38,371 nucleotides of DNA from Planktothrix tepida PCC 9214 (GTDB lineage Bacteria; Cyanobacteriota; Cyanobacteriia; Cyanobacteriales; Microcoleaceae). The stretch's first letter is position 1; every line of letters begins with the position of its first letter. This document shows, piece after piece, positions 7,937-18,428 of the stretch. Below the pieces are notes generated by a model that did no database searches, had not been told where the DNA came from, and saw only the letters and a list, made by a program, of their open reading frames with translations. The stretch is from assembly GCF_900009145.1 (NCBI RefSeq), contig NZ_LN889802.1, positions 531,905-570,275 on the forward strand, read 5' to 3'. The translations under genes were made by a program, and so were the position numbers.

Positions 7937-8341
7937 TTGAAAAAATTATTATCAGTTTTTATTCTAGGTTTTGTATTGTTAACGTTAATCCTACCTCAAC
8001 CTGTATTAGCAGAAGAGGCGTTAAATGGATCTCAAATTTTTTCTAATTCCTGTGCTGCCTGCCATATTAATGGAAATAATGTGGTTGTTGCTAATAAAAC
8101 TTTAAAAAAAGAAGCTTTGGTTAAATACCTAAAAGGATATGAAGAAGATGCTCAAGCCGCAATTGTCAATCAAGTAACCAATGGTAAAAATGCGATGCCT
8201 GCCTTTAAAAATCGGTTAACGGCTGAACAAATTAAAACCGTTGCTGATTATGTTGCTACACAAGCAGAAAAGGGATGGTTAAGTTCCCCCTCTCAAACCG
8301 AAGGAAGACCGGATGTGGAAAAGTCAGGAGAATTAAATTGA
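7937..8341 (+). CDS. petJ: Cytochrome c6 precursor
   Basis: Cytochrome c6 carries electrons from cytochrome b6f to photosystem I, or to the terminal oxidase, in the thylakoid lumen. From the TTG at 7937 the protein has 134 residues: a signal peptide ending LA at about 25, then the heme site CAACH (Cys39, Cys42, His43), VVANKTLKKEAL, and axial Met87 in NAMPAF. The TTG start is supported by AAGGAG six bases upstream and by KKLLSVFILGF as the n-region; the in-frame ATG at 7820 would add 39 residues that do not resemble a signal. The usual c6 ends at the conserved GW (residues 113-114); here 20 more hydrophilic residues follow. Confidence 0.92.
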   Translation: MKKLLSVFILGFVLLTLILPQPVLAEEALNGSQIFSNSCAACHINGNNVVVANKTLKKEALVKYLKGYEEDAQAAIVNQVTNGKNAMPAFKNRLTAEQIKTVADYVATQAEKGWLSSPSQTEGRPDVEKSGELN

Positions 8342-8442
8342 TTGATTTGAGAGGTAAAATACCTTGAAAATTACAGTTAGGATAGAGTTTTCAAAGGATT
8401 TAAACCTTAAGTTAAGGTAATTTTTAAAGGGAATCAGTTAAC

Positions 8443-8476
8443 AATTCTCCCCCTATTGCTAAAATAAGGGGGAATT
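8443..8476 (+). terminator. Imperfect GC-rich hairpin after petJ
   Basis: AATTCTCCCCCTATT and AATAAGGGGGAATT form a stem with one- to two-base bulges, followed by TATTAAATC. It lies between petJ and the next gene and could end petJ transcription. Smaller inverted repeats sit just before it (8362-8397 and 8405-8417). It is only 12 nt from the next ATG, so a leader role is also possible. Confidence 0.4.
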
Positions 8477-8488
8477 ATTAAATCAACT

Positions 8489-9148
8489 ATGCAAGATAGC
8501 CCAGAACCCTTAAAACCGTCACGGAACCCTGTCGATGGGTGGAAGTTAGCTGAGTATGTTTCTGTTGGGGGAACCGCACTTGGAACACTGATTGCGGCAT
8601 GGTATCAGCCGGTTCTCTATGCGCTGACTCCCCTCAGTGCGGCGTTGCTGTTCAATCTTGTCAATCGTCAACGGTTTGAACAGGATATGCGTCAAAGTCT
8701 GGATGCAGCAATTACGGATGTTCACGGGGTCGTGGAATCGTTGCATGAGCAACTGCAAACCTTACCCCCAGAATCGAATGAACTTGATCCGATTACGGAT
8801 GTGCTCACGGAGTTACAACGGGTAACTCAACGGTTAGAAAAAAATGCGTTGCGACAAGAGGATTGGGAAGTGATGAATGTGCGGTTTCAGTTAATGCAAG
8901 AAGCTATTGATAAATTGAAGACCTCAACACAAACTTCTACCCCTCATTGGGAAGGACAGGAACATCAATCCTTAACAACAGCTTTAGAAGCCTGGGTAAG
9001 TCAATCTGTTGCAGATTCAGCTACAATCCACACTCAAATCGATCAGCTTTCTCAACAAGTTAATACCTTACAAACCGAACAAAAAACCTTAATTAAACCT
9101 TATCTAAAACGATTGGTTCGCGCGGTTCAGGCGTTAAAAAATTCTTAG
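8489..9148 (+). CDS. Membrane-anchored coiled-coil protein of unknown function
   Basis: This 219-residue protein begins with a short polar tail, then a hydrophobic hairpin at about residues 23-60 (EYVSVGGTALGTLIAAW and ALTPLSAALLFNLVNRQR). The N-terminal block resembles a membrane hairpin placed before coiled coils in several cyanobacterial proteins of unknown role. Residues 65-215 are rich in Gln, Glu and Leu with heptad spacing (SLHEQLQTL, VLTELQRVTQRLEK, IDQLSQQVNTLQTEQKTL), so a long coiled coil is likely. The C-terminus is basic. No catalytic motif is visible. The GC content is slightly higher than in neighbouring genes. It stands alone between petJ and the opposing aldo/keto reductase. 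Confidence 0.8.
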   Translation: MQDSPEPLKPSRNPVDGWKLAEYVSVGGTALGTLIAAWYQPVLYALTPLSAALLFNLVNRQRFEQDMRQSLDAAITDVHGVVESLHEQLQTLPPESNELDPITDVLTELQRVTQRLEKNALRQEDWEVMNVRFQLMQEAIDKLKTSTQTSTPHWEGQEHQSLTTALEAWVSQSVADSATIHTQIDQLSQQVNTLQTEQKTLIKPYLKRLVRAVQALKNS

Positions 9149-9173
9149 GAGTTAATTGATAACCCTCAACAAA

Positions 9174-10190
9174 TTATCGATATTCATCTCCACAGTCACC
9201 AATGATTTGCATTAAATCACGGGATTGGTAAAAAATAGAATTCAGGGTTTGATCATCCTCAGAATCAAGACTAAATTCAAAGACTTTAGCATTGTCTTCA
9301 ATATGTTGAGAAATACCTAATCTTGTCCCTACCATTGCTCCGGCGACGGTGGGTTGTTCGAGGATATAACGAACGGCTATATTAGGAATAGTAACGTGAT
9401 GTTTTTGGGCGATCGCATTCAATGTTGTTAATAAGGTTTGGAATAAACTCCATCCTCCCCAAGCATCAATCATATTTTTATATTTTTTCAAGCTAACGGT
9501 TTCTAATCGCAATTTATTGGGTTCAGGTTGATCCAGATATTTTTCGGATAAAAATCCTCCACAAACAACACCATAAGGCAATAATTTGATATTGTGAGTT
9601 TGACAAAACTCGGTCATTTTAGCTAAAGGACGACGATCAATTAGGGAAAACTGTACTTGATTGGATACAATTTTAATCTTATGTTCAACAATAATTTTTA
9701 AATGTTCTGTATCGAAATTCGTTAAGGCTAAATGCTTAATTTTGCCTTCAGTTTGTAACTCTGTCAGATAATGTAAAGCGTCTAAATAATTTTGATCTTG
9801 ATAATCCCACCAATGAAATTGCAGTAAATCGAGACAGTCTACCCCCATCCGTTGACGAGAAATATCAATATTTTTTTCCACAATATTTTTTGTCATTTTC
9901 CCCGGACGAGGAACCCATTTTGTAAAAGCTTGAAGTTGGGATAATGCGGCTTGTCCACGAGTTGCAATTAATTGTCGTCTAAACTCCCCAATAAAATCCT
10001 CCGCCGGGCCATAATGATCGGCGAGATCCCAAGTCGTATATCCAGCATCCCAGTATTTAAACATACTCTCAATGGCTGTTTTGCTATCAATCCGTCCATG
10101 AGATCCAGACACTTGCCACATCCCATTTAAAATGCGACAAATATTCAGGTCTTCTGTCAATTGAAATCGGCTGGAAACGGGTAATTTCAT
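9174..10190 (-). CDS. Aldo/keto reductase family oxidoreductase
   Basis: This 338-residue protein is a TIM-barrel, NAD(P)H-dependent oxidoreductase family member. The catalytic tetrad is complete: Asp55 and Tyr60 (TTWDLADHYGPAE), Lys91 (FTKWVP) and His126 (LQFHWWDY). The C-terminal AVRYILEQPTVAGAMVGTR block fits the cofactor-binding strands of the family. It most resembles the AKRs with a DLADHYG motif rather than the plant aldose reductases. The substrate is not predictable. The ATG at 10190 gives a normal N-terminus. The promoter region is shared with the divergent diguanylate cyclase gene, 421 nt away. Confidence 0.92.
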   Translation of the reverse strand: MKLPVSSRFQLTEDLNICRILNGMWQVSGSHGRIDSKTAIESMFKYWDAGYTTWDLADHYGPAEDFIGEFRRQLIATRGQAALSQLQAFTKWVPRPGKMTKNIVEKNIDISRQRMGVDCLDLLQFHWWDYQDQNYLDALHYLTELQTEGKIKHLALTNFDTEHLKIIVEHKIKIVSNQVQFSLIDRRPLAKMTEFCQTHNIKLLPYGVVCGGFLSEKYLDQPEPNKLRLETVSLKKYKNMIDAWGGWSLFQTLLTTLNAIAQKHHVTIPNIAVRYILEQPTVAGAMVGTRLGISQHIEDNAKVFEFSLDSEDDQTLNSIFYQSRDLMQIIGDCGDEYR

Positions 10191-10611
10191 GTTCTACGTT
10201 TAAAAAAATCGGCAATACATTCAAGGTAAAATTTCGACTAGCTTATAGGAGATCTTAATCAATCTTTGCGTTTTAAGTAAAGGGTTAAGGTCGGAAATAA
10301 AATTTTTATTAATCTTTTATAAATCCGACTGATCGGACATTGTAAAATACAATATTATCAATTTTTGAGGATATGTCAACCCCTATTAATAAAATGTGAC
10401 GGATTGTTTTGTCACAAGCTCCTTGAGCGAGATTCTACTGGACTCGCCAAGAAGTAGAAGAATAAAGTTCAATTGAGTTTTATCCCAATCCGATGAATTT
10501 AAGCCACAATAGAATTTTAAGCAGTATCTTTTGTGGCAATCTGGCAGATAGCAGTCAGGGAACGTGTCATAAAAAATTCTGATTTCAATCACAAAAATAT
10601 AGTAATCAGCA
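10191..10611. promoter_or_regulatory. Divergent intergenic region with a three-hairpin leader
   Basis: These 421 bases hold no convincing gene. Three inverted repeats follow one another on the side of the diguanylate cyclase gene: TGTGAC (10395-10400) with GTCACA (10411-10416); CTTGAGCGAG with CTCGCCAAG near 10422-10456, one bulged base; and GCCACAA (10503-10509) with TTGTGGC (10531-10537). They could form a structured 5' leader. I could not match them to a known riboswitch, including the c-di-GMP classes. The left part, upstream of the aldo/keto reductase, is AT-rich with no clear promoter. Confidence 0.35.
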
Positions 10612-13600
10612 ATGCCATCTAATTTACTGATTGTAACATCAGATACCCCCAGTATAGATGCGATTAACCTCATGAACCAGAGGGATCATGACTGTATTTT
10701 AGTCATTGATGAACAACGACTGATCGGGATTGTGACTGAACGAGATATTGTGCGGGCAATTGCAGCTGAAATTCATTTTGATCAAGTCCCCATTACCCAA
10801 GTGATGACAGCCAATGTTATTACCTTATTGGAATCAGAAGCGGCGGATTCCTTAAAAGTAATTCAACAATTTAATCACCATAAAATTCGCCATTTACCCA
10901 TTGTTAATCTTCAGGGTGAAGTTATCAGAATCATTACCCCCAAACAGATTCGTGACCGTCTGATTCCTTACGATTTACTAAAATTAAGACGGGTGGAGGA
11001 TGTGATGCAAATTCGGGTGATTCATGCCCCTCCCAGCACGTCTATCAAACACTTAGCCAACTTGATGATCACCTATCAAGTGAGTTGTATTGTGATTACC
11101 CAATTACAAAATCAAGGACTGATTCAACCGATTGGAATGATCACAGAGCGAGATATGGTGCGATTCCAACAATTGAATCTTAATTTTGAATTAACCCTTG
11201 CAGAAACGGTGATGACTTCACCCGTAATTGCTATTGCAGCCCAGGATTCTTTATGGTTAGCCCATCAACAAATGCAGCGTCATCAAATTCGGCGATTAGT
11301 GGTGACAACGGCTGAAGAAAATTTAATCGGAATTGTGACTCAAACCCATATTTTACAGGTTATTGATCCGTCAGAATTACTAGAAACAATTGATATTTTA
11401 CAACATACCTTAGAAGTTCAAACGGTACAACTTAAACAAGAAATGCAGCTTGTACAAACCTTAGTTCAGCAAGAAGCTCGTTATCATCACTTACTCGATA
11501 GTTTTCCTGAATTTGTCTGTTGTTACACCGTTAAAGGAAGCTTAACGTTTATTAACCAAGCCGGTTGTCAATATTTGGGTCAGTCGGCTTCCGAATTACT
11601 CGGACAAAGTATTTTTTCCCTATTTCCCGATCATGAACAAAACCTGGGGCTAGAGCAAATCACCCATTTGTTAGAAACCCAAGAAACCCTAAGCTATCAG
11701 TCTTGTCTGACAGAGGAATCTAATCAACAACGCTGGTTAGAATGGACGGTGCAGGTGATTCCCGATGAGATGGGACAGAACTGGGAATTTCAAGCGATTG
11801 GTCGAGATATTACCAAACACAAGCAAGTTGAACTTCAGCGACAACAAGTTGAAGCTGCCTTAAGTCAATCGGAAGCAGAACTGCGGGCTGTTTTTGGGGC
11901 AATGTCGGATTTAGTCTTAATTTTAGATGAGGAAGGACGGTATCTCAATGTGATTACGAATAATCCCCATATTCTGTATCTACCCGTTGATCAAATTTTA
12001 GATAAAACACCCCAAGAAATTTTTCCTGAACCCCTCGCAACTCAAATGTTAGAAACTGTACAAAAAGCGATCGCCACTCAAACCACAGCAACCCTAGAAT
12101 ATTGTTTGGAAATTGGCGGAAAAAATAGTTGGTTTTCGGCTAATATTTCTCCCCTTTCTTCCTCCTCCGTTGTCGCGGTGATTCGAGAGATTAGCGATCA
12201 AAAACGAGTTGAAGAAACCCTACAAGAAACCAACTTGGCTTTAGCAGAAGCCCAAAAATTGGCTCATTTAGGGAGTTGGTCTTATGATCTGCTCACCCAA
12301 GAGATTCAGTGGTCAGAGGAAAGCTTTTGTATTTATGGGTTAAGTTCCGATCATCCTGTTCCCACCTATGAGGAATTATTACAAGTTTTTACCCATCCTG
12401 ATGATCGAGAACTCATCCGTCATCGCATGGAAAAAGCACTTAACGAAGGTCAACAATTTCAACAGGAAATCCGTATTTTTTGCCCCGATGATTCTCTGCG
12501 TTATCTTTTAATCAAAGGCAAAGTGATGAGGAATGAACAAGGTCAAGTCATTCGCTTATTTGGAACGTTATTAGATATTACAGAACGCAAACAAATCGAA
12601 GAAACCCTGCGTCAACTCCTGAAACGAGAACGAGTTGTTACGGAAATTACCCAACGGATTCGCCAATCTTTAAATTTAGAAGAAATCTTAACTACAACCG
12701 TTACAGAAATTCGCAAATTATTACAAACGGATCGGGTTTTAATTTATCGGTTTGAACCGAATGGAAATGCCCTCGTAATTGTACAATCCGTTGGTGTGGA
12801 GTGGATGTCTTTATGGGGTCAACAAATTCCCAGCAGCTATTTAACTCAAGACCAATGTATTATCCCCTTTAGTCAAGGGTGCCTTCATAATATTTCTGAT
12901 ATTTATACGGCCCATCTTAAATCCGATCAGTTACAGTGGTTTGAACAGTGTCAAGTCCGGGCGTGTTTAGGAGTTCCGATTATTAAAGGTGAACTATTGT
13001 GGGGATTTTTAATGGCTCACCACTGTACTTGTCCTCGACAATGGGCCTATTGGGAATTAGATTTACTTGAACAAATTTCGGCTCAAGTTTCTATTGCTAT
13101 TCATCAAAGTCAATTGTATGAACAAACCCAAGAACAAGCGCAACGGGAAAAAGGATTAAGACGAGTGATTCAAGCGATTAGTCAGCCCTTAGACTTAGAA
13201 ACAATTTTCTCAACAGCGACCTTAGAAATGGGTCAACTCTTAAATGTTGATCGAGTGTCAATTGCTCAATATATCCCCGATCAAAACCACTGGATTATTG
13301 TGGCAAGTGCCACTCAAGGCTCTCAAATTCATGATACCATCGGAATTATTATTCCTGATGATGATAATTTAATTTCCGCCCAAATCAAGCAACAAAAAGT
13401 GATTCGGATTTCTAACTTTCAACAGTATGCTGATCAACCGATTAATCAGAATTTAACCGAGATGAATCCGGGCGCTTTATTGATTGTTCCATTATGGGTC
13501 GGTTCCTCAATTTGGGGAAGTTTAAGTGTCTATCGTCATCACCAAACTTGGATTTGGCAAGATACCGAAGTTGAATTAGCTTGTACGTTAGTTGAACAAT

Positions 13601-14205
13601 TGCAAGTTGCCATTCAACAATCTCAACTCTATCAACAATTACATATTGCTAATCAACGTTTAGAAGGTTTAGTCATGATGGATGGACTGACTCAGGTTGC
13701 AAATCGACGTCGATTTGATGAATATTTAGAGCAAGAATGGAAGCGAGGTACACGAGAACAACAACCTTTATCATTAATTTTTTGTGATGTAGATTACTTC
13801 AAGTGTTATAATGATCAATACGGCCATTTAGCCGGAGATGAATGTTTAATTCAAGTTGCCCAAGCCATTGATCAATCTGTCCGCCGTCCAGGGGATTTAG
13901 TCGCTCGTTATGGGGGAGAAGAATTTGCAGTTATTCTTCCTCAAACCTACATCGAAGGGGCTATTCAAGTCGCTGAAATTATCGCTAATACCCTTAATTC
14001 CTTGCAGATTCCTCATCCTGAATCACCCCTGAGTTCACACTTAACTCTCAGTATGGGAATTGCCAGTTTCATGCCTTCGGTTCATAGCTCTCCTCAAGTT
14101 TTAATTGAAGCGGCGGATCAAGCCCTGTATCAAGCCAAAGCACAAGGTAGAAATCGTTATATTGTCTATACATCTCCTGAATCTGCGTCTGAATCTTCAC
14201 ATTAA
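10612..14205 (+). CDS. Multi-sensor diguanylate cyclase (CBS x4, PAS x3, GAF x2, GGDEF)
   Basis: This 1197-residue soluble protein makes cyclic di-GMP. In order: two CBS pairs (about 1-115 and 125-255; note the repeated [11 protein letters not shown] and [11 protein letters not shown]), a coiled coil, three PAS domains (about 290-660, each closing with a PAC-like DIT or EISD end), two GAF domains (about 675-845 and 860-1010), and GGDEF (about 1025-1190). The active site is GGEEF (1101-1105) in RYGGEEF, and the inhibitory RxxD (Arg1092-Asp1095) lies the usual five residues before it, so it should be active and feedback-inhibited. CBS pairs often bind adenine nucleotides. The first GAF ends like a phytochrome-type GAF but lacks the usual chromophore Cys. 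The histidine kinase gene follows closely. Confidence 0.93.
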   Translation: MPSNLLIVTSDTPSIDAINLMNQRDHDCILVIDEQRLIGIVTERDIVRAIAAEIHFDQVPITQVMTANVITLLESEAADSLKVIQQFNHHKIRHLPIVNLQGEVIRIITPKQIRDRLIPYDLLKLRRVEDVMQIRVIHAPPSTSIKHLANLMITYQVSCIVITQLQNQGLIQPIGMITERDMVRFQQLNLNFELTLAETVMTSPVIAIAAQDSLWLAHQQMQRHQIRRLVVTTAEENLIGIVTQTHILQVIDPSELLETIDILQHTLEVQTVQLKQEMQLVQTLVQQEARYHHLLDSFPEFVCCYTVKGSLTFINQAGCQYLGQSASELLGQSIFSLFPDHEQNLGLEQITHLLETQETLSYQSCLTEESNQQRWLEWTVQVIPDEMGQNWEFQAIGRDITKHKQVELQRQQVEAALSQSEAELRAVFGAMSDLVLILDEEGRYLNVITNNPHILYLPVDQILDKTPQEIFPEPLATQMLETVQKAIATQTTATLEYCLEIGGKNSWFSANISPLSSSSVVAVIREISDQKRVEETLQETNLALAEAQKLAHLGSWSYDLLTQEIQWSEESFCIYGLSSDHPVPTYEELLQVFTHPDDRELIRHRMEKALNEGQQFQQEIRIFCPDDSLRYLLIKGKVMRNEQGQVIRLFGTLLDITERKQIEETLRQLLKRERVVTEITQRIRQSLNLEEILTTTVTEIRKLLQTDRVLIYRFEPNGNALVIVQSVGVEWMSLWGQQIPSSYLTQDQCIIPFSQGCLHNISDIYTAHLKSDQLQWFEQCQVRACLGVPIIKGELLWGFLMAHHCTCPRQWAYWELDLLEQISAQVSIAIHQSQLYEQTQEQAQREKGLRRVIQAISQPLDLETIFSTATLEMGQLLNVDRVSIAQYIPDQNHWIIVASATQGSQIHDTIGIIIPDDDNLISAQIKQQKVIRISNFQQYADQPINQNLTEMNPGALLIVPLWVGSSIWGSLSVYRHHQTWIWQDTEVELACTLVEQLQVAIQQSQLYQQLHIANQRLEGLVMMDGLTQVANRRRFDEYLEQEWKRGTREQQPLSLIFCDVDYFKCYNDQYGHLAGDECLIQVAQAIDQSVRRPGDLVARYGGEEFAVILPQTYIEGAIQVAEIIANTLNSLQIPHPESPLSSHLTLSMGIASFMPSVHSSPQVLIEAADQALYQAKAQGRNRYIVYTSPESASESSH

Positions 14206-14240
14206 TTATTAATTTTGTGAATTTAGCATTCCTCGTGAAA

Positions 14241-17039
14241 ATGCCTTCTTTTTTAAGCCGTTACTTAGTCAAAGTTTGTTGTAAAATTCCATTACGTTAT
14301 GTTTTGGTCGTTCCTTTTTCGGTGTTGATTTTTAGTTCTGTGGGGTTAGTGAGTTGGTTGTCTTTTCGGAATGGACAAAAAGTTGTCAATGATTTAGCTA
14401 ATCAATTACAACACGAAATTAGCGATCGCTTAAAACAACATCTAAATACTTATTTATCGGTTCCAGTTTCTATTAACCAACTCAACGCTCAAGCGATTCA
14501 ACTCGGCTTACTGGATCTTGATAATTTTAAAACTACTGGACAATACTTTTGGCAGCAATTACAAATTTTTCCCAACGTTGGTTATATTAGTTTTGGCAGC
14601 AGCACAGGAGAATTTATTGGTGCGGGTCGATACCCAGAAGGTTATTATGAAATTAGTGAAACGTCTCGGAAATATACTCAAGGAAAGAGTTTATCCTATA
14701 AAACTGATTCTCAAGGAAATCGAATTAAACCTGCCTATGATATTGCAGATACCTATAATTTTAAAGCAGAATCTTGGTATGCTGATCCAGTAAAAGTCGG
14801 TCATGCAGTTTGGAGTGATATTTACAACTGGGAAGGCTATCCTCAATATATTTCTATTTCTTATAGTCAACCCATTTATAGTCAAAATAAAAAGTTAATT
14901 GGCGTATTAAGTGTTGATCAGCAATTATCTCAAATTAGCAATTTCTTACAACACATAAAAATTAGTTCATCAGGAAAAACATTTATTTTAGAACGCAATG
15001 AATTATTAGTAGCGAGTTCTAGCACCACTAAATCTTATCGTTTAGTGAAAGGAGAAGCACAACGAATTAAAGGCACGGAAATTGAAGATCCTTTAATTTG
15101 TTTAACCACTCAGCATGTCTTGAAATATTTTACTCATCTAACTCAAATTAAACAACCCCAAAATTTTAGTTTTAATCAAGCCGGGGAAAAATTTTTTGTT
15201 CAGGTCAATCCTTGGCAAGATCAATTGGGTTTAGATTGGTTAATTGTTGTTGTGGTTCCTGAATCGGATTTCATGCAGCAAATTCATCAAAATACACGAA
15301 ATACAATTTTATTAAGTATTGTTGCTTTACTCATGGCAACTTTGATGGGTTTAGTAACTTCCCGTTGGATTTTGGTTCCTTTAATGAGTTTAAAAGAAGT
15401 TGCGATCGCTTTTTCTCAAGGAGATTTTTATCAAAAAATTGACCTTAGCCGTTCTGATGAATTAGGAGTTTTAGCCAAAACATTTCATCAAATGGCACAA
15501 CAATTAAGAGATTATTTAATCCGATTAGAAGAAACCAACCAATCTTTAGAACAAAGGGTTGAAGAACGGACAATAGAACTGAAACACGCGAAGGATATAG
15601 CAGAGGTAGCCAACCGTGCTAAAAGTGAATTTTTAGCGCGAATGAGCCATGAATTAAGAACTCCTTTGAATGCTATTTTAGGATTTACGGGAATATTAAA
15701 TCATCATCATTCTCTCAATATGGAGCAAAAAGAATATATTCAAATTATTAGCCGCAGTGGAGAACATTTATTATCTTTAATCAATGATGTCCTCGATATG
15801 GCTAAAATTGAATCGGGTCACATTTCCCTAAGCCCCAGTAGTTTTAATCTCTATCATTTATTAAATTTAATTCAACAGATGTTACAACTAAAAGCAGAAT
15901 CTAAAGGATTAGATTTAATGATAAACTTGGAGAAAGATGTTCCTCAATATATAAAAACTGATGAGAAAAAATTACGTCAAATTTTAATAAATTTATTAGG
16001 AAATGCAATTAAGTTTACCGATTATGGCTCTGTTAGTTTACGAGTCAAAAAAGGATGTAATTCTCAGTTTAACTCCTCACCAGAAATCACCTTGAATTTT
16101 GAAATCGAAGATACGGGGGTTGGGATTGAAGCCACTCACCTAGAGAGTATTTTTGAAGCCTTTATTCAAACTGAAGCCGGACAAAAAGCTTTAGAAGGAA
16201 CAGGTTTAGGATTATCCATTAGCCGACAATTTATTCAACTGATGGGAGGAGAAATTAATGTTAAAAGTACCGTAGGTAAAGGGACAATATTTTATTTTAA
16301 TATTCAAGCTAAATTAACTGAAGAACTGGATAGTTATCAATCTAATATTTTAAATAAACCTGTTATTGGAATTGTAAATTTAACCCAACCCTATCGAATA
16401 TTAATTGCTGATGATCGTTGGGAAAATCGCCAAGTTCTACGGAAAATATTAGAACCGATTGGCTTTGAAGTTCAGGAAGCAAAAAATGGAGAAGAAGCGA
16501 TCAATATTGCCTTAAATTGGTTGCCTCAATTAATCTTAATGGATATGAATATGCCTGTTATTAATGGATATATAGCAACTCAATCTATTCAATCTCAATC
16601 TTCTCAACAACCTCCGATTATTATTGCCGTTACAGCCAGCGTTTTTGAAGAAGAAAAATCTAAAATTTTAGCCGTTGGCTGTCAAGATTGTCTGCACAAA
16701 CCTGTACAAGCAGCTATGCTTTTAGAAAAAATTGCTCACTATTTAGAAATTCAATATCAATATCAAGAAAATCAGGATCACATCCTTCAGCCTGAATCTC
16801 TCTCTGAACTCACGCTCAATGCCTCTGACTTGAACAATATTTCTTTAGACATTATTGCACAACTGAATCAAGGCGCGGTTCAATTGGATGATCGCTTAAT
16901 TTTTGAAGCCATTGAACAAATTGCTATTCATCATCATGAGTTAAGCGAGATCCTGACCCGTTTAGTCAATAATTTTCGCTATGATATTATTGCGAATGCG
17001 ACCGCTATCCTCCTCCCCCAACCTTTCTCTTCTGTTTAA
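14241..17039 (+). CDS. Hybrid sensor histidine kinase with Cache, HAMP and receiver domains
   Basis: This 932-residue membrane kinase has an N-terminal helix (about 18-40), an extracytoplasmic Cache-type sensor (about 45-335, with WYADPVK and WSDIYNW), a second helix near 353-375, HAMP (about 375-430) and a coiled coil. HisKA has the phospho-acceptor His470 in [11 protein letters not shown]. The ATPase has N, G1 and G2 boxes ([22 protein letters not shown]). A receiver follows with acidic pair ADD, Asp768 in LMDMNMP and Lys in HKPV. A tail of about 100 residues has no recognised output. ATG 14241 is preferred to a GTG at 14217; neither has a clear ribosome site. The gene starts 35 nt after the diguanylate cyclase, so the two are probably cotranscribed. 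Confidence 0.92.
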   Translation: MPSFLSRYLVKVCCKIPLRYVLVVPFSVLIFSSVGLVSWLSFRNGQKVVNDLANQLQHEISDRLKQHLNTYLSVPVSINQLNAQAIQLGLLDLDNFKTTGQYFWQQLQIFPNVGYISFGSSTGEFIGAGRYPEGYYEISETSRKYTQGKSLSYKTDSQGNRIKPAYDIADTYNFKAESWYADPVKVGHAVWSDIYNWEGYPQYISISYSQPIYSQNKKLIGVLSVDQQLSQISNFLQHIKISSSGKTFILERNELLVASSSTTKSYRLVKGEAQRIKGTEIEDPLICLTTQHVLKYFTHLTQIKQPQNFSFNQAGEKFFVQVNPWQDQLGLDWLIVVVVPESDFMQQIHQNTRNTILLSIVALLMATLMGLVTSRWILVPLMSLKEVAIAFSQGDFYQKIDLSRSDELGVLAKTFHQMAQQLRDYLIRLEETNQSLEQRVEERTIELKHAKDIAEVANRAKSEFLARMSHELRTPLNAILGFTGILNHHHSLNMEQKEYIQIISRSGEHLLSLINDVLDMAKIESGHISLSPSSFNLYHLLNLIQQMLQLKAESKGLDLMINLEKDVPQYIKTDEKKLRQILINLLGNAIKFTDYGSVSLRVKKGCNSQFNSSPEITLNFEIEDTGVGIEATHLESIFEAFIQTEAGQKALEGTGLGLSISRQFIQLMGGEINVKSTVGKGTIFYFNIQAKLTEELDSYQSNILNKPVIGIVNLTQPYRILIADDRWENRQVLRKILEPIGFEVQEAKNGEEAINIALNWLPQLILMDMNMPVINGYIATQSIQSQSSQQPPIIIAVTASVFEEEKSKILAVGCQDCLHKPVQAAMLLEKIAHYLEIQYQYQENQDHILQPESLSELTLNASDLNNISLDIIAQLNQGAVQLDDRLIFEAIEQIAIHHHELSEILTRLVNNFRYDIIANATAILLPQPFSSV

Positions 17040-17071
17040 GCACCAAATCCTGTTGTCCTGCATTTAACGTC

Positions 17072-17111
17072 AAAAAAAGGCTTGAGATTTCCTTTAAACC
17101 TTAAGCCTTTT
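17072..17111 (-). terminator. Intrinsic terminator downstream of tRNA-Glu
   Basis: AAAAGGCTTGAG and CTTAAGCCTTTT form a 12-bp stem with one G-T pair and a loop of about 13 nt. On the minus strand it is followed by a run of seven T residues, so it should end the tRNA-Glu transcript. On the plus strand it lies 32 nt after the kinase stop codon and may serve as a weaker terminator there. Confidence 0.75.
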
Positions 17112-17122
17112 CTGATTTGTAG

Positions 17123-17195
17123 TACCCCCAACGAGATTCGAACTCGTGTCGCCTCCGTGAAAGGGAGGTGTCCTAGGCCTCTAGACGATGGGGGC
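17123..17195 (-). tRNA. tRNA-Glu (UUC anticodon)
   Basis: The minus strand folds as a standard 73-nt tRNA: acceptor GCCCCCA pairs with TGGGGGT, the D arm reads TCGTCTAGAGG with CCTAGGAC, the anticodon arm is CCTCC-CTTTCAC-GGAGG with anticodon TTC, and the T arm has TTCGAATC. The CCA end is not encoded. In cyanobacteria this tRNA also feeds tetrapyrrole synthesis through glutamyl-tRNA reductase. A promoter and a terminator frame it. Confidence 0.97.
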
Positions 17196-17260
17196 TTATG
17201 ACATTGGGCATTGAGTCGTTGCTTGATTTCGCGCTTGACTTCGTGCCTTTCACCTTTATT

Positions 17261-17289
17261 AATCTAGCCTATATCCGAATCGGTGTCAA
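17261..17289 (-). promoter_or_regulatory. Sigma70-type promoter for tRNA-Glu
   Basis: On the minus strand TTGACA (17289-17284) and TAGATT (17266-17261) are 17 bp apart. The predicted start would lie near 17254, about 58 nt before the mature 5' end of the tRNA. The -35 is perfect and the -10 is moderate. Confidence 0.65.
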
Positions 17290-17318
17290 CCCTTTTAGAA
17301 AATTTTTTTTAGATTTTT

Positions 17319-18365
17319 TTAAACTGCGCTGAAATCTTTGCTGCAAAAGGCTTGTAGAATTTTAACACAGTTCGCGATCGCTCCTAAGTGAGCAATTTCA
17401 TAACCGTGAGTATTCTGAGTCGGGAAACTCAGACAAGCCGCCCGTGCTACATGGCCAAATTTCATTGCAATAGAAGCATCACTTCCAAACCCATTTAAGA
17501 TCGCCAGTTGTAACGGTACTCCTGCGGTGGTTGCCGCCTGTCGCAGTTCACCATTTAACCCCTCATCATAAATTCCATAGCTATCCTGAGACAGCAACAC
17601 CGGTTTTTCATCTCCTGTGATAGGGTATTCGGGTGCGAGGGGGCAAATTTCCAGGGCAATTAACGCTTCTAAAGTTTGCCTCTGGGTAAAATATAAAGCC
17701 CCAATAGCCCCAACTTCTTCCTTCGCAGAAGCCACAAGATACACATCGATGGGCGGGTTTTTAACGGTTTCTGCCAATGCCAATAAAATCGCAACGGAGG
17801 CTTTATTATCAAGGGTATAACTAGCAATATAATCTTTGAGGCGGATAGGTTTTTTCCGGTGTTTTCCCACAACTCCCCGTGTTCCCGGTCTAATTCCGGC
17901 GGTTTCTAATTCCTGCGGGTTGCATTTCGTTTCGATCCAAGCATCTTCCCATTTTAACGCTTTCTCTTCTTGGTGGAGTTTTTGCGGAGATTCATGGGAA
18001 ATATGACGAGAACCAAAACTCAAAATTCCGCTAATGGTTTGGTGATCTCCTAATAAATCAACTACCCCTTCTCCATACACCCAAGGAAAGGAACCTCCTA
18101 ATTTCCGAATCAAAACTCTTCCGTTATCTTCAATACTTTTAACAATTATGCCAATTTCGTCTTTATGTCCCGTAATGGCAATGGCCCGGTTTGGATTTTG
18201 ACCCGGAATTTTAGCAATAATATTATCAGCTTGATCTCGCCAAGCTTCCACACCGCGTTGAGAAAACCCTTCTAATAACCATTGATTAATTTCACATTCT
18301 GCGCCACTAGGAGAATGTTGTAAAACCAAATTTTCAATGGTTTGAAATAAAGTATTATAATCCAT
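17319..18365 (-). CDS. M42 family metallopeptidase (FrvX-type aminopeptidase)
   Basis: This 348-residue protein is a dinuclear zinc or cobalt aminopeptidase of family M42, a cytoplasmic tetrahedral-complex type. The expected ligands are all present: His67 and Asp69 in GHKDEIG, Asp186 in YTLDNKAS, Glu216 and Glu217 in SAKEEVG, Glu239 in ALEI, and His320 near the C-terminus in NTHGYEIAH. The PDZ-like insertion around residues 85-180 is of normal size. The protein should trim peptides from the N-terminus; exact substrate preference is unknown. Start ATG 18365 is supported by the usual MDYNTLFQTIENL N-terminus. A heptamer array lies 30 nt upstream, between this gene and the small membrane gene. 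Confidence 0.92.
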   Translation of the reverse strand: MDYNTLFQTIENLVLQHSPSGAECEINQWLLEGFSQRGVEAWRDQADNIIAKIPGQNPNRAIAITGHKDEIGIIVKSIEDNGRVLIRKLGGSFPWVYGEGVVDLLGDHQTISGILSFGSRHISHESPQKLHQEEKALKWEDAWIETKCNPQELETAGIRPGTRGVVGKHRKKPIRLKDYIASYTLDNKASVAILLALAETVKNPPIDVYLVASAKEEVGAIGALYFTQRQTLEALIALEICPLAPEYPITGDEKPVLLSQDSYGIYDEGLNGELRQAATTAGVPLQLAILNGFGSDASIAMKFGHVARAACLSFPTQNTHGYEIAHLGAIANCVKILQAFCSKDFSAV

Positions 18366-18394
18366 TTTTTGCTAATTACTGATTACTATTTATT

Positions 18395-18425
18395 CCCTGT
18401 TCCCTGTTCCCTGTTCCCTGTTCCC
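18395..18425. repeat. CCCTGTT heptamer array (4 units + CCC) flanked by 10-bp direct repeats
   Basis: Four perfect CCCTGTT units plus CCC. TAATTACTGA occurs at 18373-18382 and again at 18426-18435, on either side of the array; the right copy covers the end and stop codon of the 68-residue membrane protein gene. Confidence 0.9.
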
Positions 18426-18428
18426 TAA

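Noticed and set aside
10395-10416. CRP-type operator before the diguanylate cyclase
   Set aside because: TGTGAC and GTCACA are 10 bp apart, leaving 12 bp between the TGTGA and TCACA half-sites instead of the 6 expected for the cyanobacterial cAMP receptor site.
10386-10673. Open frame of 95 codons on the minus strand across the diguanylate cyclase start
   Set aside because: It is antisense to the leader hairpins and the start of a clear gene, with no recognisable protein features.
12640-13110. First GAF domain as a cyanobacteriochrome
   Set aside because: The overall pattern is similar but the position of the bilin-binding Cys-His is occupied by Asp-Gln.
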